In this document: positions 12,285 through 19,705 of the stretch, one piece after another
How positions within the stretch are numbered: the stretch's first letter is position 1
Layout: every line of letters begins with the position of its first letter
Translations under genes and position numbers: made by a program
The notes under the pieces: generated by a model
What the model saw: the letters and a program-made list of their open reading frames with translations, nothing else
Databases searched by the model: none
What the model was told of the DNA's origin: nothing
Assembly (NCBI GenBank): GCA_023395735.1
Contig: JAEWYI010000061.1
Span: 1-23,042, forward strand
Direction: 5' to 3'
Length of the DNA: 23,042 nt
From: Cyanobacteria bacterium OH_SFB_17
GTDB lineage: Bacteria; Cyanobacteriota; Vampirovibrionia; Gastranaerophilales; Gastranaerophilaceae

Positions 12285-13289
12285 ATGATCACATTGGAAA
12301 CGGATTTATACCTTTTATGTAATCTATTCAACGTCCAGTCCAGTAAAATAAGCAGAGAATACTCAGGATTTACAGTTGATGAGATTATGGAAGCAGAAGC
12401 AGCCCAAGGAAACACCAAGGCAGCTAATTACAGCAGGGAAATTTTAAGCGACCCGGTCAAGTTGATAGAATTATTCCAACTTAATGATGTTGGTAATAAA
12501 TACGCGATTTTAAGCCACATGACAGAACAAGATCTCGAAGATATCTTACCGTTTTTAGAAGAAAAAGACCTCACGTCTGGACTGAATTTTTTCACAAAAG
12601 ACAAACTCGTTGACATGTCCAGCCAACTTCCAAAAGAAGAGCTTTTAAAGCTGACTTTCGAGATGTTTTCGCCTGAACATTTAATGTCTCTTATGCCTGA
12701 TGAAGAGCTTAACAAAGTTCTCTCTTCTCCTGATATAGACAAGCAAATGGAAATAAAATTTTTAAAAACAATGAAACCTGAAATATTGGCTCAAATGTTT
12801 GAAGCAGCTACAGGACAATCTATTATGGATGTCGAAAGCCAAAGTCAATCAAACAACGGTCAAAGCATGGAAGATTTGCAGGCAAATTCTCAAATTTCTA
12901 TGGGAATGGGCGGACAAGTTTACGGACTAAATCAAGCAAGCTTGATAAACCAAATTTCGACTTTGCCTGATAATAAATTCCAAGAAGCAATGTTGAGCAT
13001 CCCAACAGCAAACAAACAAGCCTTTGTTCTAAGACTTGCAAAACAAGATCCGAAAATATTTACTCTTTTTGATTCAAAAGCTTATACAAATATTATTGAT
13101 ATGAAAAAAGACAAAGAACAGATAATCAAATCAACAAACGTAATCAAGAAAGAAAGCCTTATAAAAATGAATGAACAGCTTCCGCAAAATCTTACTGCGG
13201 TAGTGCTAACTCAGCTTGATACAAACGTTTTTGCGGATTTGTTGAGAACAAAATTTAAAAGCATTATGAGCCAAATTATTGCAGCTTAA
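12285..13289 (+). CDS. Alpha-helical protein of unknown function (MgtE-N/FliG-like helical repeats)
   Basis: 334 residues from the ATG at 12285; an upstream in-frame TTG (12264) is less likely because GAGG at about 13 nt fits the ATG region better. I do not recognise the family. The protein is acidic, highly helical and lacks signal peptide or membrane segments. Residues about 60-180 show short helix pairs of the type LPxEELLxLxxxMxPEHLxxLMPDEELNKVL. This resembles the superhelical N-domain of MgtE or FliG middle repeats. A Gln/Asn/Ser/Met/Gly-rich linker follows (about 186-215) and then a second helical half (to KSIMSQIIAA). There is no transporter part, so it is not MgtE. It converges on the cinA-like gene, and their stop codons overlap in the same TTAA. 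Confidence 0.6.
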   Translation: MITLETDLYLLCNLFNVQSSKISREYSGFTVDEIMEAEAAQGNTKAANYSREILSDPVKLIELFQLNDVGNKYAILSHMTEQDLEDILPFLEEKDLTSGLNFFTKDKLVDMSSQLPKEELLKLTFEMFSPEHLMSLMPDEELNKVLSSPDIDKQMEIKFLKTMKPEILAQMFEAATGQSIMDVESQSQSNNGQSMEDLQANSQISMGMGGQVYGLNQASLINQISTLPDNKFQEAMLSIPTANKQAFVLRLAKQDPKIFTLFDSKAYTNIIDMKKDKEQIIKSTNVIKKESLIKMNEQLPQNLTAVVLTQLDTNVFADLLRTKFKSIMSQIIAA

Positions 13290-13867
13290 TTTGAAACTGC
13301 ATCTGAATTTTCTTCAACATTTTTTTGTGAAAATATTTTTGACTCAGAATCCAAGATAAACTCGAGAAGAAACTCTAAAGCTTTTTGAGAGAATAAAAAC
13401 TTCATCTCTTTGCGTCCGATTTTCGAATCCAGCTCATATTTTCTTACTTGAATTGAGCATTTATTCTTGACACCAACAAACAAAAGTCCGACGTTTTTCC
13501 CTTCCGTGGCCCCTCCGGGGCCCGCAATACCTGTCGTAACGAGTGCCACATCACAATCTGTATTTTTAAAAAGCCCTTCAGCCATTTCTCTGGCACACTC
13601 TTCACTAACCGCACCATATTGAGACAAAGTCGATTCGCTCACGCCTAAAAGTTTCTTTTTTGCTTCATTTGAGTAAGTAACATAATTTTCTTTTATATAA
13701 ACAGAACTTCCTGCAATATCAGTAAGGCGAGAGCTGACAAGCCCGCCGGTGCATGATTCTGCTGTTGAAACCGTCATTGATTTGCTGAACAAAACTCTCG
13801 CGATTGCTTTTTCAGTATCAGTATTTATTTGTTTGAAAAAAAGTTTAATATTATTTATAAGCTCCAT
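13286..13867 (-). CDS. pncC: CinA C-terminal-domain protein, nicotinamide-nucleotide amidase (PncC type)
   Basis: 193 residues from the ATG at 13865-13867; a GTG 19 codons upstream (13924) is an alternative. The protein is a stand-alone CinA C-terminal domain. TAESCTGGLVSSRLTDIAGSS with the Ser-Cys-Thr-Gly-Gly motif, the YSNEAKKKLLGV segment, GAVSEECAREMAEG and TGIAGPGGATEGKNVG (substrate loop) are diagnostic. The family hydrolyses nicotinamide mononucleotide to nicotinate mononucleotide in the pyridine nucleotide salvage cycle. The N-terminal MoCF/COG1058 domain of full CinA is absent. The last 30 residues are a charged tail not needed for the fold. The Shine-Dalgarno is weak (AAAG). The gene is 85 nt from the neighbouring glycosyltransferase, upstream on the same strand. 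Confidence 0.88.
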   Translation of the reverse strand: MELINNIKLFFKQINTDTEKAIARVLFSKSMTVSTAESCTGGLVSSRLTDIAGSSVYIKENYVTYSNEAKKKLLGVSESTLSQYGAVSEECAREMAEGLFKNTDCDVALVTTGIAGPGGATEGKNVGLLFVGVKNKCSIQVRKYELDSKIGRKEMKFLFSQKALEFLLEFILDSESKIFSQKNVEENSDAVSN

Positions 13868-13952
13868 TTCTTTAATGTAAAACTTATAAAATAATTTGTC
13901 AATCCTAAAGTCTAACAATCCCACACTAGAGCTAGCCTGAGTGTCTTTAAAA

Positions 13953-14921
13953 TTAATTACGGGCTATTACTTTAATTTTTAGACTTTTTTCAAGTCTTAC
14001 ATCATTTTTGCCCACTTTTACCTTGAAAATCAAATCCTTTTTCCCGCAGAAAGATTTGATTGCAGACTCTTCTAGCTCCATTAGTAACGAATCGTCGAAA
14101 AGATGTTTTTCTTTATTCGCCAAAAATAATTTTGAAAAGACATTTTTAATATCTTGCTCATTTTTTGTGTGAATGAATTTATTAGAGTAGATTTCATAGT
14201 GAATATTGATTATTTCATCATCAAACTGAATCCCTAATTGATTATAAATATGTGCATAAATTTGTTTTAATTTTTGCTGCTGAACTTGCATTTTTTCTTT
14301 GGATAATTGATTTCCACGCCTTGTGTAAATCATCAAACATTCTTTGAGATTATCACAGCTTAAGCCTGCAAACATTGCATTTATCCAAAGCTTATAATCT
14401 TCTGCGAAATTTGTATCTTCCGGATAAAATAGTTTTTTTTCAATAATATCGTCTTTTCTAATCATAATAACAGGATTTGACAACACTGAGTTGAACAAAA
14501 AATGTGTCTGAATATTTTTGACCCCAACAACAGCTTCACTTATTGTTTTTTTATTCGATGCCCTGTATGATGCGCCTAGAATCGAAATATTCTTATTATT
14601 ATCAAGATATTCAACTTGCTTTTCAATTCGCTCAGACAAATAAACGTCATCACTGTCGGCTATTGCAATATACTCGCCTAATGCAATTTTTATTCCAAAA
14701 TTTCTTGCAGCACCAGGGCCTGAATTTTTGCCGAGTTTAAAATATTTTATCCTTGAATCGTTTAATTTTTTAAAAAACTGTTCATATTCAAAAGTTGAAA
14801 AATCATCAACAATAATAAGCTCAAAATCCTTATAAGTTTGGTTCAAAAGACTTTTTAGCGTTTTTGTTAAATATTTTAAAGGAGTGTTATAAAGCGCCAT
14901 AACAATACTTACTCTTGGCAT
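13953..14921 (-). CDS. Family 2 glycosyltransferase
   Basis: 322 residues, GT-A fold. MPRVSIVMALYNTPLKYL is the first nucleotide-binding strand; residues 36-40 (IIVDD) hold the first Asp pair; SGPGAARNFG (67-76) is typical of GT2; the metal-binding D-x-D is ADSDD at 88-92. EDYKLWINAMFAG-type residues in the middle carry the catalytic acidic pair. The C-terminal third is helical and carries no transmembrane segment, so the enzyme is cytoplasmic or peripheral. The sugar donor and acceptor cannot be assigned. GAGG lies before the ATG. Divergent to it is a GT6 gene and further on a UDP-sugar epimerase, which suggests cell-surface glycan assembly. Confidence 0.92.
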   Translation of the reverse strand: MPRVSIVMALYNTPLKYLTKTLKSLLNQTYKDFELIIVDDFSTFEYEQFFKKLNDSRIKYFKLGKNSGPGAARNFGIKIALGEYIAIADSDDVYLSERIEKQVEYLDNNKNISILGASYRASNKKTISEAVVGVKNIQTHFLFNSVLSNPVIMIRKDDIIEKKLFYPEDTNFAEDYKLWINAMFAGLSCDNLKECLMIYTRRGNQLSKEKMQVQQQKLKQIYAHIYNQLGIQFDDEIINIHYEIYSNKFIHTKNEQDIKNVFSKLFLANKEKHLFDDSLLMELEESAIKSFCGKKDLIFKVKVGKNDVRLEKSLKIKVIARN

Positions 14922-14954
14922 TTTTTAATCCTCGGTTGACTTATCTTCAGGGCT

Positions 14955-14963
14955 ATTATACCA
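14955..14963 (-). promoter_or_regulatory. Extended -10 promoter of the family 2 glycosyltransferase gene
   Basis: On the minus strand TGG-TATAAT (14955-14963) is an extended -10 element with a perfect TATAAT, 33 nt from the ATG. The -35 is weak (TTCTTT). A possible plus-strand promoter for the divergent GT6 gene, TTGACT (14936-14941) with TACCAT (14959-14964), overlaps it. Confidence 0.5.
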
Positions 14964-14996
14964 TGATAAAAATATTCAAAGAAAAGGAGTTTAAAA

Positions 14997-15797
14997 TTGA
15001 AAATTGCTATTCTATACATTGGGACAGGAAGATATACTATATTTTGGGATGAATTTTTCAAATCATGCGAAAAAAATCTTCTTAATGGTTACGAAAAACA
15101 TTACTTCTTTTTTACAGACAGCAAAGAGTTTGAAAGCGATGAAAAAATAACGATTGTGCCTCAGGAAAACCTTGGTTGGCCGCTTATTACAGCTTTGAGA
15201 TATAAAATTTTAAACAAAGTTAAAGAGGAATTGAAAGATTTTGACTATGCATTTTTCTTTAACGGAAACATGGAAGTAATCCACCCTGTATCAGCGGATG
15301 AACTGTTGCCTACAGCAGAAGAAGGATATATTGTTGCACCACTTCATTCCGGCAACAAAAGAATGAAATCAAATTATGAATTTGAGTATGAAAGAAACCC
15401 GATTTCGACTTCTTATATTCCATACGGAGAAGGTGAATATTACTTCCACGCAGGACTTTTAGGCGGAAGAGTAAAAGAATTTCTTGAAATGCTGGACGAG
15501 TGTGAAAAGATGATGGATGCGGATTTGAAAAACAATTTCATCCCCAAATTCCACGACGAAAGCGTTTTTAATAAATATGTATTGAGCCACAAACATAAAA
15601 TTTTAAGCAACAATTATATTCACCCGACTCACGGAAAACCTTTGCTTACTCTAAATCCTAAAGTAAAAATCATACAAAGGGATAAAGCCAAATTCAAATA
15701 TGGCGGCCACGCTTATCTAAGAGGCGAAACTCCTTACAAAATAACCATCGGGGCTTATATAAAAGAAAAAATCAAAGAAAAATTTAAAAAGCACTAA
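14997..15797 (+). CDS. Family 6 glycosyltransferase (ABO/alpha-1,3-Gal(NAc)-transferase type) with NXN motif
   Basis: 266 residues, starting with TTG (14997) that has a perfect AAGGAG 7 nt upstream. Family GT6 covers the human blood-group A/B enzymes and bacterial homologs that add Gal or GalNAc in alpha-1,3 linkage, retaining. Family marks: IGTGRYTIFWDEFF at the start, GWPLITALRY (60-69), the sugar-nucleotide motif FFFNGNMEV (87-95), the YYFHAGLLGG (148-157) region and the HDESVFNKY (186-194) catalytic region. The DxD of animal enzymes is N89-G-N91 here. In characterised bacterial GT6 enzymes an NXN in this place goes with metal-independent activity. There is no membrane anchor. The gene converges on the epimerase gene, 11 nt apart. 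The acceptor may be a surface glycan mimicking host structures, which is an inference. Confidence 0.88.
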   Translation: MKIAILYIGTGRYTIFWDEFFKSCEKNLLNGYEKHYFFFTDSKEFESDEKITIVPQENLGWPLITALRYKILNKVKEELKDFDYAFFFNGNMEVIHPVSADELLPTAEEGYIVAPLHSGNKRMKSNYEFEYERNPISTSYIPYGEGEYYFHAGLLGGRVKEFLEMLDECEKMMDADLKNNFIPKFHDESVFNKYVLSHKHKILSNNYIHPTHGKPLLTLNPKVKIIQRDKAKFKYGGHAYLRGETPYKITIGAYIKEKIKEKFKKH

Positions 15798-15808
15798 TAA
15801 TTTTTTTA

Positions 15809-16705
15809 TTATACCAACATTCCAAGCCCGTCTTCGATTAGTGTCTTTGGTGTAAAACCAAGCAGTGCTGAACATTTTGAATTATCTAAAATGCTGTGTT
15901 TTATATCACCCAAGCGTTCAGAAGCATGAATCGGCTCTTTTTTATAATTCAATTTTTGTGCCATAACTTCAAAAAGTTTATTTATAGATATGGCTTTATT
16001 AGTAGAAACATTAATAATCTCGTTTTTCACGTCATTTTTCAACGCCAACAAACAAGCCTGTGCAATATCAGAAACATATACAAAATCCCTTGTTTGCTCA
16101 CCATCGCCATCAATTGTGATAATTTCATCTCTTTTCATTTTGTCCGCAAAAATAGCAACAACTCCAGCCTCACCATGAGCGGACTGTCTTGGGCCATAAA
16201 CGTTTGCGAATCTGAAAGTTATGTAATCGATCCCAAACATTTCAATGTATTTTTCCATAGTAAGCTTGGATAATCCGTAAAATGAAAGACAAATCGTATT
16301 ATGCTTCTCATCAACCGGCAAATATTCAGGCACCCCGTAAACTGCAGCCGTAGAAGAAGCAATAACTTTTTTAACTCCGTATTTTTTACAATTTTTTAAA
16401 ATATTTATACTGCCCATAACGTTTTCTTCTGCATCCAAACTCGGATTTTTAACAGAAGCACTAACACTCGCTTGAGCCGCAAAGTGAAAAACAAAGTCAA
16501 TTTTATTTTCTTTAAACACGTTTTCCAACTCAACAGAATTTATATCCAGATTATAAAACTTTGCCGATTCATTAATATTTTTGTCGAAACCTGAAGACAA
16601 ATTATCAATAATCACAACTCCATAACCATTTTCAATAAGCAAATCCGCGACATGCGAACCGATAAACCCTGCACCACCTGTTATTAAAACGTTTTTTCCA
16701 GTCAT
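15809..16705 (-). CDS. NAD-dependent UDP-sugar epimerase (GalE/SDR extended family)
   Basis: 298 residues from the ATG at 16703-16705, which has GGAG about 8 nt upstream; a longer open frame runs into the terminator at 16816 and is rejected. The Rossmann signature GGAGFIGSH lies at 10-18. SSTAAVYG (117-124) supplies the catalytic Ser/Thr, and Y143-x3-K147 (FYGLSK) is the active-site pair. RFANVYGPRQ and DGEQTRDFVYVSD are typical of the GalE/WbpP/GNE group that interconverts UDP-glucose/UDP-galactose or their N-acetyl forms. The donor of a GT6 enzyme is UDP-Gal or UDP-GalNAc, so this epimerase could supply the neighbour. The exact substrate cannot be told. Confidence 0.9.
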   Translation of the reverse strand: MTGKNVLITGGAGFIGSHVADLLIENGYGVVIIDNLSSGFDKNINESAKFYNLDINSVELENVFKENKIDFVFHFAAQASVSASVKNPSLDAEENVMGSINILKNCKKYGVKKVIASSTAAVYGVPEYLPVDEKHNTICLSFYGLSKLTMEKYIEMFGIDYITFRFANVYGPRQSAHGEAGVVAIFADKMKRDEIITIDGDGEQTRDFVYVSDIAQACLLALKNDVKNEIINVSTNKAISINKLFEVMAQKLNYKKEPIHASERLGDIKHSILDNSKCSALLGFTPKTLIEDGLGMLV

Positions 16706-16815
16706 CTTAAACTCCGATTTTTCTGACAACTTGAATATACAACAAAAAACGCTCAGATTCAACGAAAAATACAGTTTAGATAATGAATTTAATATAGGTG
16801 AAGACAAAATATAAA

Positions 16816-16842
16816 AAGGGCGAAGCCTTCGGCTTCGCCCTT
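16816..16842 (-). terminator. Terminator after the 51-residue gene
   Basis: A perfect 12-bp stem, AAGGGCGAAGCC with its complement, and a 3-nt loop. On the minus strand the stem is followed by TTTATATTTTG. It lies 20 nt beyond the stop of the small gene at 16862-17017 and separates that gene from the epimerase gene. Confidence 0.88.
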
Positions 16843-16861
16843 GCAACTATCCTCAATCTTC

Positions 16862-17017
16862 TTATTTAACCGCAACAAGTCTGGTCTGAATCCCAGCCTC
16901 TGAACTTAGCATTCTTGCTGTTGCCAATGCCATTGAACGGCGTTTTTTGGCCCCTCTTAATATAAATTCAACACCTTCGTAAATGTTATTTGTAGGTGTA
17001 TCTATCTTCTTTAACAT
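16862..17017 (-). CDS. Small 51-residue protein, possibly RNA polymerase omega-like
   Basis: The frame starts at ATG 17015-17017 with AAAGGG about 8 nt upstream and ends at TAA 16862-16864. A strong terminator follows 20 nt later, which supports a real transcribed gene. The protein starts MLKKIDTPTNNIYEGVEFIL. Its centre reads NIYEGVEFILRGAKKRRSMA. This resembles the N-x-(F/Y)-E-L-V-x-x-A-(A/S)-K-R-A-R-Q motif of the omega subunit (RpoZ), but the match is short. The second half, ATARMLSSEAGIQTRLVAVK, has no family I recognise. If not omega, it is an unknown small basic protein. It is divergent from the 152-residue unknown gene. Confidence 0.6.
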   Translation of the reverse strand: MLKKIDTPTNNIYEGVEFILRGAKKRRSMALATARMLSSEAGIQTRLVAVK

Positions 17018-17096
17018 AATTTAACCCTTTCAACAACTATGTACAAAAGGTTCATCGGCACATTTTCTAATAAACTTTATAATTTCTATTTGATTC

Positions 17097-17125
17097 TTTA
17101 CATAAAGTTACAAAACTCTTATTTT
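17097..17125 (+). promoter_or_regulatory. Probable promoter of the 152-residue unknown gene
   Basis: TTTACA (17097-17102), 17-nt spacer, TATTTT (17120-17125). The start of transcription would fall at or next to the first copy of a 17-nt repeat (17129-17145). Confidence 0.5.
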
Positions 17126-17128
17126 CAT

Positions 17129-17145
17129 GTTATTTTTCGCAATCT
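17129..17145 (+). repeat. 17-nt direct repeat, copy 1
   Basis: GTTATTTTTCGCAATCT occurs here, 55 nt before the ATG of the unknown gene, and again identically at 17731-17747 before thrS. Both copies lie in the leader region behind a promoter. Confidence 0.7.
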
Positions 17146-17199
17146 TTATTGTTTTTATTTTTTAATAATTTAAATAAATTTTAAATCAGGAGTTTAAAA

Positions 17200-17658
17200 A
17201 TGAATTCATCATACATAGCGTGTTTAAAAAGTTTAAGAAGTCGAAATATTCCATATACGATATCCAAGCAACAAAGCAACGGGCTTAAGGATTTTAAAGC
17301 AAACAGAGAAGTTCTTTTAACCACAAAAAGCGGTAAAACTCTCAAATTAATCTTTGAAACAAAATCAATGTTTAAATCATTAATAAGCTCAACCATTGAA
17401 GACAACGTAAGCGGTCAAAAAATCCGCAAATTTTATGCAAACAACACCGAAGGCTATTTACCCAACAGCATAACTGTCTCAAAAATAGTTGAAAACAAAG
17501 CTGGAGATGTTCTTGTCAAAAACGGAGTTGAAATTGCTCACAGAAGAAACGCTGAAGGAAAATTTCTGCCATACATAAAGGTTTTTCAAGACTACCTCGG
17601 TTCTTTAAACGAAAGAGGTTTCAAGATTCTTCCACCGCCAAAAACCATTCATTTATAA
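17200..17658 (+). CDS. Hypothetical protein, 152 residues
   Basis: I do not recognise this protein. It starts MNSSYIACLKSLRSRNIPYT with an excellent AGGAG 7-8 nt upstream and has codon use like its neighbours, so it is a real gene. It is basic, soluble and without signal peptide. Segments EVLLTTKSGKTLKLIFET and SKIVENKAGDVLVKNGVEIA look like beta strands, and the C-terminus ends in a proline-rich ILPPPKTIHL. The gap to thrS is 110 nt without a clear terminator, so some readthrough into thrS is possible. Both genes carry the same 17-nt leader motif. Confidence 0.75.
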   Translation: MNSSYIACLKSLRSRNIPYTISKQQSNGLKDFKANREVLLTTKSGKTLKLIFETKSMFKSLISSTIEDNVSGQKIRKFYANNTEGYLPNSITVSKIVENKAGDVLVKNGVEIAHRRNAEGKFLPYIKVFQDYLGSLNERGFKILPPPKTIHL

Positions 17659-17703
17659 ATATTTTTTTAAACAATTTATCTTTCTTTTTCTCTTTTTAAG
17701 TGC

Positions 17704-17709
17704 TATAAA
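17704..17709 (+). promoter_or_regulatory. Extended -10 promoter of thrS
   Basis: TGC-TATAAA (17701-17709) is an extended -10 box; the -35 region (TTTCTT near 17681) is poor. It would give a leader of about 53 nt that includes the second copy of the 17-nt repeat. The leader is too short for a T-box riboswitch. Confidence 0.5.
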
Positions 17710-17730
17710 TAAATTAAGAGCGGAAAAAGA

Positions 17731-17747
17731 GTTATTTTTCGCAATCT
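17731..17747 (+). repeat. 17-nt direct repeat, copy 2, in the thrS leader
   Basis: Identical to 17129-17145 (GTTATTTTTCGCAATCT). It lies 21 nt before the thrS start and just upstream of the AAGGAA ribosome binding site, where a binding protein or small RNA could act. Confidence 0.7.
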
Positions 17748-17768
17748 AGAAAGAAAGAAGGAAAATTT

Positions 17769-19544
17769 ATGGAAAAGAACAACGAAACATTGCACGTTCT
17801 GAGACACTCAACATCGCACATCATGGCGCAAGCGGTACAAAGTTTGTTCCCTAGCGCTAAACTAGCAATTGGCCCGTCAACGGATACGGGATTTTATTAC
17901 GATTTTGATTTGACTGACGGGCATGCTTTCACAGAATCTGATTTGGCAAAAATTGAAGAAAAAATGAAAGAAATTGTTAAACAAAATCTTACATTTGAAA
18001 AATATGCCATTGAAGATGTTGACAAAAAGATTGAAGAATTTAAAAAAGAAGGCGAGATATACAAGGCAGAGCTTCTTGAAGAACACAGAAACGACAACCC
18101 TACGCTGTTTTTAACAAAAGACAAAGATGGAAACGTTCTATTTAACGACCTTTGCGCAGGACCTCACATTCCAAATACAACTTACATAAAACCAAACGCA
18201 ATTAAACTTCTAAAAGTTGCTGGTGCATACTGGCGCGGCAATGAAAAAAACAAAATGCTTCAAAGAATTTATGCAACTGCATTTTGGAACAAAGAAGATT
18301 TAGCGGCTTATCTTAATTTTTTGGAAGAAGCAGAAAAACGTGACCACAGAAAATTAGGTTCTCAATTGGATTTATTCTCAGTAAGAGAAGAAATCGGCGG
18401 AGGACTTGTTCTTTGGCACCCAAATCTTGCTGTAATAAGAGAAGAAGTTGAAAATTATTGGAGAAGTGAACACAGAAAACGCGGTTACGTTATAGTAAAC
18501 ACTCCTCACATTGCAAAATCAAAACTATGGGAAATTTCAGGCCACGCGGATCATTACAGAGAAAACATGTTTTTCATTCACGAAGGCGACGAAGAATTTG
18601 TGTTAAAACCGATGAACTGTCCTTTCCACATAATGATTTACCAATCAAACAGACACTCTTACCGTTCGCTTCCTTTGAGAATGGCAGAACTGGGAACAGT
18701 ATACAGAAAAGAAAAATCAGGAGCTCTTTCAGGATTAACAAGAGTTCAAGGGTTCACTCAAGATGATGCTCACATTTTCTGTACACCTGAGCAATTGGTT
18801 GAAGAAATCAACGCAATCATTGATTTTGTTTCAGATACAATGAAAATCTTTAACATGGGGTTTGAAGTTGAACTTTCCACAAGACCTGAAAGCTTTGTAG
18901 GAAAAGTAGAAAACTGGGACATTGCAGAAGCAGGCTTGAAAGAAGCTATGGACAAGCGCGGTATGCAATATGAAATCAACGAAGGCGACGGGGCTTTTTA
19001 CGGTCCGAAAATCGACTTTAAAGTCAAAGACGCACTTGGAAGAACTTGGCAATGTGCCACAATTCAGCTTGACTTCAACTTGCCTGAAAGATTCGAACTA
19101 AAATACCAAGACAAAGACGGTCAACTGAAAACTCCTGTGATGCTTCACAGAGTAATTTTTGGCTCAATGGAAAGATTCCACGGCATCTTAATCGAACACT
19201 ACGCAGGTTCATTCCCGACTTGGCTTGCGCCTACCCAAGTTTGCATCGTCCCAATAAGCACAGAAAAACATCTTGATTTCTGTGAAGCAGTCTACAAAAA
19301 ACTCAGAGAAAAAGGGGTTAGAGTAAGATTGGACGAGCGTTCCGAAAGTATGAACTACAAAATAAGAGAAGCTCTTCAAGACAAAAAAATCCCTTATGTT
19401 GCAGTAATCGGAGATAAAGAAATCGAAGCCGACTCTGTTGCAATAAGAGCAAGAGGTAAAGGCCCTATCGGAGTCTTTAAAGTAGACGAATTTGTCGAAA
19501 AAGTTGTTAAAGAAATTGACTCTAAAGGCAAAGAAACTGTTTAG
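17769..19544 (+). CDS. thrS: Threonyl-tRNA synthetase lacking the TGS domain
   Basis: 591 residues, class II aminoacyl-tRNA synthetase that charges tRNA-Thr and edits mischarged Ser-tRNA-Thr. The editing (N2) domain is complete: H13-x3-H17 (RHSTSHIMA) and C129-A-G-P-H133. The catalytic domain has zinc ligands C284 (MNCPFH), H335 (QDDAHIFC) and H460 (VMLHR), motif 2 Arg313 (VYRKEKSGAL) and motif 3 (GSMERF, 465-470). The anticodon domain (about 485-591) follows. The usual N-terminal TGS domain of about 60 residues is missing: the first editing His falls at 13 rather than about 73. No upstream frame could supply it, and AAGGAA sits before this ATG, so the absence is real. A terminator follows. 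Confidence 0.98.
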   Translation: MEKNNETLHVLRHSTSHIMAQAVQSLFPSAKLAIGPSTDTGFYYDFDLTDGHAFTESDLAKIEEKMKEIVKQNLTFEKYAIEDVDKKIEEFKKEGEIYKAELLEEHRNDNPTLFLTKDKDGNVLFNDLCAGPHIPNTTYIKPNAIKLLKVAGAYWRGNEKNKMLQRIYATAFWNKEDLAAYLNFLEEAEKRDHRKLGSQLDLFSVREEIGGGLVLWHPNLAVIREEVENYWRSEHRKRGYVIVNTPHIAKSKLWEISGHADHYRENMFFIHEGDEEFVLKPMNCPFHIMIYQSNRHSYRSLPLRMAELGTVYRKEKSGALSGLTRVQGFTQDDAHIFCTPEQLVEEINAIIDFVSDTMKIFNMGFEVELSTRPESFVGKVENWDIAEAGLKEAMDKRGMQYEINEGDGAFYGPKIDFKVKDALGRTWQCATIQLDFNLPERFELKYQDKDGQLKTPVMLHRVIFGSMERFHGILIEHYAGSFPTWLAPTQVCIVPISTEKHLDFCEAVYKKLREKGVRVRLDERSESMNYKIREALQDKKIPYVAVIGDKEIEADSVAIRARGKGPIGVFKVDEFVEKVVKEIDSKGKETV

Positions 19545-19573
19545 TCAAATTTTGTTTTGATGTGAATGCTATT

Positions 19574-19609
19574 AATCCACTCCCCCTTTGAGGTGGGAGT
19601 GGATTTTTT
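19574..19609 (+). terminator. Rho-independent terminator of thrS
   Basis: AATCCACTCCC (19574-19584) pairs with GGGAGTGGATT (19595-19605), with a few further pairs towards the loop, followed by a T-run (to 19609). It lies 29 nt after the thrS stop. Confidence 0.92.
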
Positions 19610-19705
19610 CAAGGCGAAAAACTGGCATTAAGAAAATCGGGAGAAAGTGAAAACATAATTTTTCACACAGAAAAAATCCTCCCATTTTACCTTTTTCGTT
19701 TTAAC

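Noticed and set aside
12285..13289. Magnesium transporter MgtE
   Set aside because: The helical repeats resemble the MgtE N-domain, but there are no CBS domains and no membrane segments.
16706..16846. N-terminal extension of the epimerase starting at 16846
   Set aside because: It would read through the terminator stem of the neighbouring gene, and the ATG at 16705 has a good GGAG and gives the canonical Rossmann start.
17710..17768. T-box riboswitch before thrS
   Set aside because: The leader is only about 53 nt long and contains no specifier loop, T-box sequence or terminator.
19639..19683. Terminator for the PLC-like gene built on GGGAG/CTCCC and GTGAAAA/TTTTCAC
   Set aside because: The two stems are separated by unpaired stretches and have no clean T-run behind the outer stem, so support is too weak to list.
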